Below are positions 54,014-64,000 of a DNA stretch of 64,000 bases, in pieces (within the stretch, counting starts at the first letter, position 1; the number at the start of each line of letters is the position of its first letter). Below the pieces are notes generated by a model. The model had not been told where the DNA came from, searched no databases, and was given only the letters and a program-made list of their open reading frames with translations. The stretch is from the NCBI GenBank assembly GCA_032358165.1, contig JAALGY010000015.1, positions 1,612,001-1,676,000 of the forward strand. Direction: 5' to 3'. This stretch comes from Diplosphaera chodatii (taxonomy: Eukaryota; Chlorophyta; Trebouxiophyceae; Prasiolales; Stichococcaceae). A program made the position numbers and the translations under genes.

Positions 54014-57000
54014 ATGGCAGGCCACAAGCGGTCCTTCCCGTACTATTCAGAGATCGACGACTTCGAGATCAAGCGCCCTGCAGTGGGTGTCAACCCCAGT
54101 CATGTGGCGGCAGAACCGCGCGCATTTGAGCCGCGGGCATTTGATGGCAGCGAACCACACCAGGTTGGCAATGTGTGTGCAGTTCACGGCGGTGGAGACC
54201 AGCAGGTCGTCAACCTGCTATAGCCGACAAGGCTACTGCTTACATATGGCACTTCGCTGCAGAACCATCATTCCGCTGGCGGCACGGATTTTGCCTCCTG
54301 GACAGACGGCCAACTGAAGGTACAGTTGCCTAACAAAGAAAGCATGTTGACCACATCTACACCTGATGACAGACTGCCTGTTAAAGGGTCTTCCCGCTGT
54401 GCAGGCTTTTCTGGATCAGCGTGGCGAGGACTTCGAACCGGACGCGCAGCATGCAGAGCTGGTGCGAATGCACACCGACGCCTGACACGCTGACGCCTGA
54501 CGTCTGCGGTGCGTCGGCTCACCTCCGCATCAACAGCGTGCAGATTGCCCGACGATGCTGTGGCAAGCGCAGGTGGCCAAGGCGCAGGAGTGCGAGGCCA
54601 ACACCGGCCCAGCTGGCGAGCCGCCCGCCGCGGAGGGCGCCGGCGCTGCAGAGGAGGTGTGCAAGCCGCAAGCAATGGCGGCACGCACAAGCGCTATGGC
54701 CGCCGTGCTGGCCCCGTGTCAGACCGTTGCAGCAGAGGAGTGAAGTGACGGCTTTGCTGCGATGCTGCACAGGAGGACGACCCGCTGGAGGCGTACATGA
54801 GCGCGGTGCAGCAGGAGGTGGCGGAGGGCCGGCCCACCAACCGCGCCCGGCCGGGCCTGGAGGTGGACGAGCAGGACAACGTGGCCGAGTACCTGGAGGC
54901 GCGCAGCCCGCCCCGCCGCTCAGTCTGTGGACTGTAATGGAGAATGCGGTGTCCTGCCTGCAGCGTGCTTTCTGCCAGCTTGGTGCGCTGAGGTGGGGGT
55001 GCACTGCTGCGTGCAGGTGCGGCGCAAGAGCAGGACCGCCGTGGGACTCGCGGCAGCGCAGGCTGCTGCCGGCGGCTACGGCTCCGACGAAGAGGCATGC
55101 AGCATCCGCAGCCAAACTGCCTTCCTGTAGCTTCAGCAAGCATGCATTGGCAGGTGTGCAGTGGCCGATGCATGGCATCATCTTGCTTGTCGCAGTGTGT
55201 TGCAAGCTCCTGTCTTGCCCCTCGCAGGTGTATCAGACCGCCAATGCAGTGGACGCCGCTTCGAGGGCGCAGGCACCCGAGTATGATTCAGACGACAACC
55301 TGGTTGTGCCTGACAAGTTCAACAAGACCATTGAGCCGCTGAAGCCGCTGGACCATGATCAGATTGAGTATGAGGACTTCAACAAGGACTTCTACAAGCC
55401 CGCCGCCGACGTCGCTGCACTGACCGAGGGCCAGGTGACCGTCAGCATGCTGCTGAACGGCGTGGCCCCCGTTCTAGAGAAGCATTGCTTTCAGATGGTC
55501 GGGGTGCAGAACTACACTCTCTGTACACACAGGTTCACGAGAGGCGGCGGCAGCTGGGCGTGCGGTTGTCGGGCTTCGACGCTCCCAGCCCAGTCACCAC
55601 ATTCCAGCAGTGTGGCTTCGACGGCGCGCTGATGGGCGCCATCCGCAGGGCCGGCTTCACGGCGCCGACGCCCATCCAGGCGCAGGCACTGCCGGCGGTG
55701 CTGTCTGGCCGCGATGTCCTGGTGCGCACCTCACCCTGTGCTAAAATGTGCAGACCCCGCCTTGATCCCCACACTCGCGTGGCCTGGCCTGCGATACATC
55801 GGTGTGAGTAGACCATCGCTGTTTGACTATGCACCGCCAAATGCCGCAGGGCATTGCGCAGACCGGCTCTGGCAAGACAGCCGCCTTTGTGCTGCCGATG
55901 TTGGTGCACATCATGGATCAGCCAGAGCTGAAGAAGGGCGAGGGCCCCATCGCCACCATAGTTGCTCCTACCCGGTGCCACGACAGCAAGCCTGCCAGAT
56001 GTCATGTCCACAGTTGGCATACTGGCATAGCACCTGCACTGCTGAATCTCACACTAAGCTGTATTTGACGGACCGCATGTGAGCTGACCCATGCGTCATC
56101 GGCTGTCACAGGGAGCTTGCAGAACAGATCCACACAGAGTCTCGTCGCTTTGGCAAGGCGTACAACTTGCGCATGTGTGCTGCATTTGGCGGCTTGAACA
56201 AGCACGACCAGTTCAAGGCCTTGAAAGCAGGGTCTGAGGTACATGAATCTTTGAGCCCAAGCAACGCCATCCTCGGTGCATTTCGAGATTGTGTCAAAAA
56301 TTGGGATGCACGGCCTGGAATCAAATTTGCTGACACTCGAGGCTGCCTGTTGATGTTCACCCCATTTTGCATTGTCAGGTAGCGGTGTGCACGCCTGGCC
56401 GTATGATCGACCTGCTGAAGATGAAGGCTTGCACAATGCGACGCGCAACCTACTTGGTCTTCGATGAAGCCGACCGCATGTTTGACATGGGCTTCGAGCC
56501 CCAGGTGGGTCGGCATCAGGCCCAAGTCGGGTGGATGTGGACCACGTAGAGTGTGTTATCTAGAATGCCACCTGTTGCAACTATCAATCGCTTTGTTGGT
56601 CATCCTTGTGTCACCGCCATATTCGGCACCGATCAATGTTGCTCCTTGTGCTGTGCAGGTCAGGTCGATCCTGGGGCAGGTGCGGCCAGACCGGCAGACG
56701 CTGCTGTTCTCGGCGACGATGCCGCGCAAGGTGGAGGCGCTAGTGCGAGATGCACTCACCGCCCCCATTCGTATCTCCATTGGCGCGGTCGGGTGGGCCA
56801 CTTCACTGGCTGTCTCTGCAAGTTGTGCTAGGTCGGCCAGGTCGGCCGACAGATAGATAGATGGACAGACACAAGGACAAGCGGTCCTATGTACAATTCC
56901 TGCTGCCCTGCAGGGGTGCCAATGAGGACGTCAAGCAGACTGTGGAGGTGTGCCTTGCTCTCCTGTACACCTACAATGTAACCGGATTTGGACCCTGGCA

Positions 57001-59538
57001 TCTGCCCAAACCCACTGCTGATGACACGACCTGTGCCTGGCCAGGTTGTGCCCAATGATGCCGCCAAGATGCCTTGGCTCAAGGCCCAGCTTCCCGCCTT
57101 TATTGACGCTGGCGATGTGCTGGTGTTCGCCAACCAAAAGGCGCGTGTGGACAGCGTCTGCGAGCAGCTGGTGGCCAGTGGCTTCAGGCGCGCAAGCTAC
57201 AATAGCCAGCCTCTGCAGTGGTGGCATTCTTTGCAAAGACTTGCTTGCACGCTTGCGCGCCTCCGTTGGTGTCATGTGTTCCTTTTCAATCACACATGCA
57301 TGCCACTGCAGGGCAGCAGCGATCCACGGCGACATGGACCAGAGCTCACGCATGGCCGTACTGTCAGAGTTCAAGGGGGGCCGACATCATGTGCTTGTGG
57401 CCACAGACATTGCGGCACGTGGCCTTGACATCAAGTGAGTCATTGCCATTTTTGTGCCTGGTGTGGTAGTGGCATGGGTCACTGGCTGAATGACCAGATG
57501 CAGCACATGTTGTTGGGCTGCAGGTCGATCAAGAGCGTGGTCAACTATGACACAGCCAAGGACATCGACACACACGTGCACCGTGTCGGCCGCACCGGGC
57601 GGGCTGGCGACAAGGAGGGCGTCGCCTACACACTGGTCAACGCCAACCAGGTCAAGGCTGCAGGTCGGTAGGCATGCTGCGGCAGGCATCGACCGGCGTG
57701 GGTAGTCAGTGTCACTGCTGCACACCCAATGTACAGGCAGTGACGATCGGGAATACGATCGGCTGCTGCGTTGCTTTCTATGCAGTCGACCTGGTTGGCA
57801 TGCTGGCGGCGGCCCACCAGGAGGTGCCTGAGCAGCTGCACCGCCTGGCACAGAAGGACCCCCGCTTCAGGTGCCCAACTGGTCTGCTTGGTGACCACGA
57901 GGAGGGCTGATCCCTGTGAACACATGGTCGCGCTCGGCAGTGCACAGACCCTGACCGAGGTGGTGTCTGCTGGCAGGGGAGCACGCAAAGGCCGGGGCGG
58001 CGGCGGCGGCCGGGGCGGGAAGCGCGGCGTCGGCGGTGTGGGCCTCGGCTTCGGGAATGCCCCGCCGGCACCCGCCAATTCACAGCAGGCTGCAGAGCGG
58101 GGTATGGCCCTTGCTTCATGCTGGTCGAATGCTTGGGCACCAGGGTTGTGGGGATCATGGATGCGTTACAGCATGCACCATGTGTCATGTTGCGCAGGGC
58201 CCTACGTGCCACCCGCTGGAGTCACGCGTGAGACAGCGATGGGCTTTGCCGCATCCAGCGAAGCGGACGCCTTTGCAAAGCAGTATCAGGCTCCTGCAGC
58301 CGGTGTTGTACCGCAGTCTAGCGGGAACGCCGTCGACCCAGGGGGCCCACTGCCGCCGCCGCCCCCCCGACCAGCCCCCACAGGTGCAGTGGGTGCGAAA
58401 CCGTGCGACATCAATCATGGTGCCGTCGCACGCCGTCGTCAGGCAGGTACCGAAAGGCTGCGTTGTGCCACGGCTACCATGGTGATGCAGGCCAAGCAGG
58501 CGCCTCAGCGCTTGGCGGAACAGCAGAACAGCGCCCGATGCTGCAGCAGCAGCAGCAGCAGCAGCAGCAGGCGGCACAGCCGCCACCGCAGCCGCCTGCG
58601 CAGGCAGCAGTCCCTCCACCAGCCGCTGTGCCATCTGCTCCATCTCCGGCAGGGGGCCGCACCGGCGCCATGCAGAGCATGTTTGCGAGCAAGTACAAGA
58701 GTAGCTTTGTGGCGTCGGGCAGCACTCAGGGCGATCTCAGCGCCAAGGCGACGGTGGTGATGCCGAAGGTGCACACAGGGCGTGCGCTGGCACCGCCACC
58801 TGTCCCCATCAACCAGCAGCCGCTGTACCTGCGGCGGCAGCAGCAGGGCTTTGCTGCGCCGCAGTCTGGTACAGAGTCCGCCTCGGCACAACAGGTGCGA
58901 GTAACTGCTGAGGTAATCGGATGTTGGCATCCTGCTTACATGATGCTGCTGCGGCGTAGAATGAGGCGTCAGTGAGCAGCCCTGCTGCGTGACTGCAGGC
59001 GATTGCAGCAGCACGTGCAATAGCAGAGCGCATGTCGCAGCAGGCCGGCCAGTCATCGCTGTCTGCGTCAGCAGTCGCCACCGGGAGTGGCAGCTACAAC
59101 GCTGCGCCGCCGCCAGCAGCTCTGAATGTCGTAAGCATGCCCAGGCTCCCTACAGCTGCTCCAGCCGTGGGCAACCTCAGCGCAGCTCAGCAGGCAGTGG
59201 CGGCCGCGCAGGCGATTGCAGCCCGCTTGGCAGGCGGTCAGAGTGGGTCCACACAGCTGCCGTCTGGCAGTGCTTACAGCCCTGCGGCTGCACCCGGGCG
59301 CGGAGCCCCTCATGGTGCAGTCCCGCCGCCCAGCAACGGCTATGCACCTCGGCAGCACGGACGGGGTGGCGGCGGTGCAATATCAGCTCAGGGGTCTTCG
59401 GCCAATGTGTGGCGCTCAGTGCTGGACCAGGATGAGCGGCGAGGCAGCGATGATGACCGGCATCGCCAGGACCAGCACCACAGCCCAGAGCGAAGCCGGT
59501 CTGCGCGCCGTGACAAGTGGGACCGGCCATCAAGATGA
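54014..59538 (+). CDS. DDX42: DEAD-box RNA helicase DDX42/RH24
   Basis: ATP-dependent RNA helicase; DDX42 associates with the U2 snRNP/SF3b. Exons: 54014-54163, 54263-54319, 54405-54461, 54573-54656, 54773-54922, 55017-55094, 55228-55434, 55533-55721, 55850-55974, 56112-56238, 56379-56504, 56659-56792, 56914-56947, 57045-57187, 57312-57434, 57524-57663, 57786-57870, 57977-58101, 58198-58383, 58491-58894, 58999-59538 (about 1087 aa). Helicase motifs in order: Q (FTAPTPIQ), I (AQTGSGKT), Ia (PTRELAEQ), Ib (CTPGR), II (DEAD), III (SAT), IV (VLVFANQK), V ([10 protein letters not shown]), VI ([10 protein letters not shown]). DDX42-specific blocks flank the core: [28 protein letters not shown] upstream, and [17 protein letters not shown] downstream. 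The tail has an RG-rich patch and a nine-Gln run. Two introns (after 55094 and 57187) appear to start with GC. Confidence 0.92.
58544..58570. repeat. (CAG)9 microsatellite within DDX42
   Basis: Nine uninterrupted CAG triplets encode nine Gln in the low-complexity C-terminal region of the helicase. Confidence 0.95.
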
Positions 59539-59594
59539 TCGTTGGTCATGTGTTGGCACTTCGGAGCTCAGTGGCTGTCTAGGTTGCAGAGTAT

Positions 59595-59638
59595 GCATCA
59601 GCATGCGCTCAATTGCGCATCAGCATGCGCTCAATTGC
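59595..59638. repeat. Perfect 22-bp tandem duplication
   Basis: Two back-to-back perfect copies of a 22-mer beginning GCATCAGCATGCGCTC lie between the convergent DDX42 and DUF2358 genes, in presumed 3' UTR sequence. Confidence 0.9.
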
Positions 59639-59755
59639 AGCAGATGGTAGCCACTCTGACTAGAAAACAGACGCCGACCTGACCTCGCCCACACCCGGTC
59701 CTAACCCAAAGCCGCTGCCGCACAGTGAATCACATATCGTAGTGCATACCGCATA

Positions 59756-61224
59756 TTACTGAGGACGGTTGTCCTGGCCCGTGGCCACCTTGATAGTCTC
59801 GCTGATGAATGCTGCTGCAAATACGGCCCATGCGCTGAGCGCCAACACATCAAAGAATGATCCCTGAAGGCAGCACAATTACACATTGCATCTTGCAGCA
59901 AAGACAATGGTGTGACTACACCGCATATGGCTGCACGCTCATCAGTACACACCTGGAATGAGCCCTCTCCGCGATATTGCCGGGCTGCTGCCAGTGCGGC
60001 AATCACGGCACCAGAGGGCAGGATGGCATAGTTCGATATCGTGCCCCACGCCGACAGGATCCGCCCTGACAAGCCACATATACACTGGTGCTTGTCCCGA
60101 TGCCGTAGTGATGTGCACTTCCAGCTCAGGGCCTTGCAGCAATCGCACAAACCCACCGCGCGCAAGATTGTCCATGAACTTCTCGATGTCAGTCGTTGGC
60201 TTGCCCGCCGGCTTCAGCAGCTGCTGGAATACCTTCCGAGCCTCCACATCCCACTCTTCAATGTGCTGCACCACAAGCCCTGTTCCCTCGTCGAACACAT
60301 AAGTGGTCGCGCCGGCAGCCGCCAGCCGCGGGCGCCAGGGCAGCTTGAGAATGGAGCTGAAGCGCCACTTGGCCTGCACATGACTGGCAGAGGCTAGGGG
60401 GCAGTGGAAAGGAATGACACACTGACGTTCAGCAGGAGTTGGATGCAGTATGCTGTGCCGACGACCTTGAGCGAATCATCCCTCTCCTCCCAGCCTGTGA
60501 CTTCCAGCTGCACATCCTCTCTGTATCAACACAGCAACCAACTGGTCAGACATTGCTCGATTGGTTCGCCAGCAGCAGGTGGAGATCACGATTGTTGAGG
60601 CGTTGGACTCACGTGAGCCCGCCAAGGTTGCTGACATTGTTTCTGAAGCGCTCTGCACGAGCGTGGCACGCCTCACTCAACCATAGCAGTCATTTGACAC
60701 TGGCTTGAATCCAGCAGATTGCAATGTCGACGACAGGACGTCCGTAGCAGATGTGGTGCTGAACTCACCAACCCCATTGAAAGCAGCAAAATCATCCCTG
60801 AACTCGCACTCTGGGTCGTAGGCAGCCAGCTCTCCCTCCCCACTCACAAAGTAATTGCGCTCATAGTCTGCTCTGATGCTGGCAAGCGCATCCTCCCTGC
60901 TGATGTGCCTCTGCAGCACGTCCGGAAATTTGCTGGATATATGCCAAAATTCGACTGCCATGGACCAATGCATCGGTGTGCCACTTACGTCAATGTCACC
61001 TTTTGTTCTGCAGGGGCCTTCCCATCCTTCTTGCCGCCTACCAAGTTGCCATACTGCTCAGCCGCTGCCCATGCTGCCTTCAACCCAATGCCTGGCTCCT
61101 CTTTCTGCTTTTGCTTGTCTGCATACACAACCACCTGATGCCGCTTGTGATGTTGTTGCCGAGCGGAGCTGGTTGAGCAGTCTGGAAGAGACTGCCGCCG
61201 CGAAGGGTGTGCCTCTGTGTGCAT
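59756..61224 (-). CDS. DUF2358-domain plastid protein
   Basis: It matches plant DUF2358 proteins (At2g46220-like), NTF2/SnoaL-like chloroplast proteins of unknown function. Exons (minus): 61224-61000, 60910-60769, 60652-60613, 60520-60466, 60373-60157, 60065-59953, 59863-59756 (about 299 aa). The N-terminal 30-40 residues are His/Arg/Ser-rich, then VVVYADKQKQK, fitting a transit peptide cleaved near VVYA. The fold is ALASIRADYERNYFVSGEGE, YDPECEFRDDFAAFNGVERF, EVTGWEERDDSLK, KWRFSSILKLPWRPRLAAAG, YVFDEGTGLVVQHIEEWDVE. The last two exons add two hydrophobic segments (NYAILPSGAVIAALAAA and ALSAWAVFAAAFIS), unlike soluble relatives. The exon 4 donor could instead be 39 bp downstream, still in frame. 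Confidence 0.8.
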
Positions 61225-61867
61225 GGTTGCTGGGATAGCCTGCCGAGGGGGTCCAGCATGACCCGCGGACACAACATTTCAGCACAGTTGTTGCGCGCGG
61301 ATCACAAATAGATGGTCTATTGACTTGTCGGACCTGGTCTGCAGGTGATGTGTGCAGACGTGAGGTCGTGTACAACGCTCGATCAGGGTGGGGTGTAACG
61401 GCAAACTGCATGCATTGATGCGTTTACCGCGATCACATTCTGCATCTTACTCCCCTGTGCCCCCGTTGCTGGAGGCCTGAAGCAGTGAAGCTGTATATCT
61501 ATACCCAGCACAGTTGAGCAGTCCCAAACCGGTTCAAGTGTTCATTGATCTGACTTGCTCAATAGGCGCCGCGTGAGTCGCGTGCATGCACAGGAACCAG
61601 ATTTGCATTCCACTGATGTAGCCGACACATTCTAGTCGGTGCGACTGACGTTCGTGCATATAATTGTGTTCATGTGCAGTATGCTGGTGCCCGTTATTGT
61701 GTCTGCTCAGAACGGCAGAGTTTCACGTGCGCATGTTCATGTGTATAGCTGCGGCCATGTCACCCCGCATGGCTGCGGCTTCTGGTGCAAGCGGCACTGC
61801 ATGCACCTCCATGTGTACGCAGGGACAGGACGGTGACGGTGGCCAGAAGGTCACCGTTGCTTCATCG
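61225..61867. promoter_or_regulatory. Divergent promoter region DUF2358 protein / isoleucyl-tRNA synthetase
   Basis: 643 bp between head-to-head starts. The synthetase frame is open upstream to 61664 with further in-frame ATGs, but homology begins only at 61868. Confidence 0.45.
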
Positions 61868-64000
61868 ATGCAGTCCGTGTGTGAGGGCAAGGAGTTTGAG
61901 TTCCCTGCGGAGGAGCTGAAGACGCTCAGCTTCTGGGACGACACTGACGCATTCAAGTACGGGCCGGCGGAACATGTTGTACCTGCTGGATTGTTCCCGT
62001 GCCCCACTAGGTGGCGCCCTATCTGTCCACCCTGACTACCGGCATCGCTGGCATGCAGGGAGCAGCTGCGCCGGACAGAGGGCAAGAAGGAGTTTGTATT
62101 CTATGATGGCCCGCCATTTGCGACTGGCTTGCCGCACTATGGTCACATCCTGGCCGGCAGCATCAAGGTGAGCAGCGATGTACCAGGGTTGGGAACAACT
62201 ATCCTGGCATGGCGACGGACGGCCAGAAACGGCATCAAGCTTCACGTGATGGTGTGACCGAGACCATCGTGCGCTGCAGGACATTGTGACACGCTATGCC
62301 AGCCAGACAGGCTGCCATGTGGTGCGCCGATTTGGTTGGGATTGTCATGGCCTGCCAGTGGAGTTTGAAATCGACAAGAAGCTCGGTGAGCTTGCAGTTG
62401 TGGTGTGCTGGGACCATTTGCTTAGCAGGCAATCACCGGACGGTGCGGCCTGTAGGTCTGCATGTGTTGATATTGCAGGCATCAAGTCACGGGATGATGT
62501 TCTGAAGTTCGGCATTGGCAACTACAATGAGGAATGCCGCAGCATTGTCATGAGGTTGGTCGAGTCAGGCCACCTGCAGTTGGGACATTATGGTTACCCC
62601 GCCGACCGGGGCCGATGTGGCAATGGCCTAGCATATCATGTGCTGCTGAGCAGGTATTCGGGGGAGTGGGAGAAGACAGTTCACAGGTTGGGACGCTGGA
62701 TTGACTTCGAAAATGACTACAAGACGCTGGACCCAACTTTCATGGAAAGCGTATGGTGGGTGTTCAGCGAGTTGTACGCGAAGGGGCTTGTATATCGCGG
62801 GTTCAAGGCAAGTGTAGCACAATGCGAGACACTGAGTGCTGGTGCTCACTTATATCGTCATAGCAGCGCACTCTGCTGGCGTGGCTGATTGGCAATGCTT
62901 TGTGCATCCAGGTAATGCCCTATTCGACAGCCTGCAGCACAACACTGTCGAATTTCGAAGCGGGGCAAAACTACAAAGATGTTGATGACCCCGCTGTGAC
63001 GGTGAGCATGACGCTGTGGCTCCACACATGTGGCAGCTAGGATGCGATCCGCTTGTTCAATTGTATACTGACCGGGCAATGCTCTTTTGAATGTCGATGG
63101 ACTCTGGCTCTGATCCAACCGCTGGTGCAGGTCGCCTTTGCGCTGGACAACGACCCAGATAATGCGCAGATGGTGGCGTGGACCACCACCCCTTGGACAC
63201 TACCCAGCAACCTGTCACTGTGTGTGCACCCGGAGCTGATCTACGTTCGGGTGCGCCAGCCTCTGCCGTCGCTACGGCTCTGCCCATCTGGACAACATCC
63301 AGGGAAAGCATCCAGACTGTCACGGCTCAAGTGATTTGCCATGGTTCCTGCGCCTGCATGATCACAGGTGAAGAACCCCACGACAAGCGCTGTGTACATC
63401 CTGCTGGAGGCACGGCTTGCAGAGCTGCCAGGCGCAGTGCCCAAGGCCAGTAAGAAGAAAAGCAAGGACAAAGCAAATGCGCCTGAGCAGTTGCCGTTCG
63501 AGGTGCACAGATGTCTGGCGCTAATGTTGTGCTTGGCAAGCAGACCGTTTTGAGATGGTCAACATGGCATGGTAAGGGAATATGTGCTAAGACGTGGCAG
63601 ATTGTCAAAAGGTGACCCTATCCATGACAGGTGCTGTCGAAGTTTCCGGGCAAGGAGCTGGAGAACAAGACGTACACGCCGCTCTTTCCGTACTTCAAGC
63701 ACTTCAAGGAGCGCGGGGGGTTCCGTGTGCTGTGTGATGGCTATGTTCGCGCTGACAGCGGCACGGGCGTTGTGCACCAGGCACCTGCCTTTGGTGAAGA
63801 CGACTACCGCATCGGCATTCAAAATGGTAAGCCAAGCCCGCGTCGGTGCAGTCGGCCCATGTCCGTTTGGTGACTGAAGAAGTTTGGACGCAAAGCATTT
63901 AGACGCTGCTGGCTGCGGTTAGTTTCATGCTTCTTGCTTCTTGATCCCCTTTGTATGTCACTATGCATAGGCATTGTCGAGAAGGGTGGCGAGCTGCCCT
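61868..64000 (+). CDS. IARS1: Isoleucyl-tRNA synthetase, cytosolic type (partial, continues past window end)
   Basis: A class I synthetase charging tRNA-Ile. Exons so far: 61868-61956, 62059-62167, 62280-62385, 62479-62554, 62654-62807, 62912-63001, 63131-63250, 63368-63502, 63631-63826, 63971 to the window end. The start [16 protein letters not shown] aligns with the eukaryotic cytosolic enzyme. Visible are the HIGH-type motif in [72 protein letters not shown], and the editing (CP1) domain [16 protein letters not shown] and [17 protein letters not shown]. The intron after 62807 starts with GCAAGT; conserved [13 protein letters not shown] leaves no alternative. The KMSKS loop, anticodon-binding domain and C-terminus lie outside. 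An extra Lys-rich insert ([13 protein letters not shown]) sits in the editing domain. Confidence 0.94.

Noticed and set aside
1..64000. tRNA genes, rRNA, transposons, CRISPR arrays
   Set aside because: No cloverleaf-like stretch, rRNA block, transposase or reverse-transcriptase frame, terminal repeats or spaced repeats were recognised on either strand.

Overview
This window is nuclear DNA of a eukaryotic green alga, most likely a trebouxiophyte-like chlorophyte. The genes are typical of plants and algae: PHT4-type phosphate transporter, SnRK2 kinase, DUF760, DUF2358 and GCK-domain proteins. They are packed about 2.7 kb apart and GC-rich. Most are cut into small exons by introns of roughly 70-150 bp with GT(G)-AG borders and a few GC-AG introns. 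No bacterial operons, CRISPR arrays, IS elements or RNA genes were seen. All exon coordinates below were inferred by eye from protein-family conservation, reading phase and splice borders. They are models, not transcript-supported structures.

Layout. 1-995 (-) TBP (partial); 1725-5861 (+) CRNKL1/Clf1 splicing factor; 6246-8685 (+) RluA-family pseudouridine synthase; 9318-12240 (-) SnRK2 kinase; 12777-14239 (+) TLS1/C9orf78 homologue; 14732-20893 (-) type IIB Ca2+-ATPase; 21592-27330 (+) an apparent fusion of cobyrinate a,c-diamide synthase (CobB/CbiA) with a BtuF-type corrinoid-binding domain; 28213-29610 (-) bacterial-type citrate synthase; 30036-31485 (-) UBE2J-type E2; 32457-33228 (+) Lys-rich protein; 33325-35764 (-) adrenodoxin-type ferredoxin reductase; 36158-37765 (+) importin alpha; 38858-41625 (-) PHT4 transporter; 42206-43331 (+) organellar ribosomal protein bL9; 43890-44608 (+) GCK-domain protein; 44909-46505 (-) HUS1; 46956-48944 (+) FAD oxidoreductase; 49147-50145 (-) DUF760 protein; 50435-50817 (+) small secreted Cys-rich protein; 50834-52280 (+) POP4/Rpp29; 52508-53396 (-) TadA-type deaminase; 54014-59538 (+) DDX42/RH24 helicase; 59756-61224 (-) DUF2358 plastid protein; 61868-64000 (+) cytosolic isoleucyl-tRNA synthetase (partial).

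Strands alternate almost regularly, giving ten divergent promoter regions of about 0.3-1 kb and nine convergent gene ends. Functions are mainly housekeeping: transcription and splicing (TBP, CRNKL1, TLS1, DDX42), tRNA and rRNA work (POP4, TadA, PUS, IleRS, bL9), transport and metabolism. The standout is the CobB-BtuF locus, because eukaryotes are not known to make cobalamin. Other points of interest are a large Cys-rich loop between M7 and M8 of the Ca2+-ATPase, a 16-nt gap between two same-strand coding regions (possible bicistronic mRNA), intronless bacterial-type citrate synthase in an intron-rich neighbourhood, several GC-AG introns, and a tandemly duplicated splice donor.
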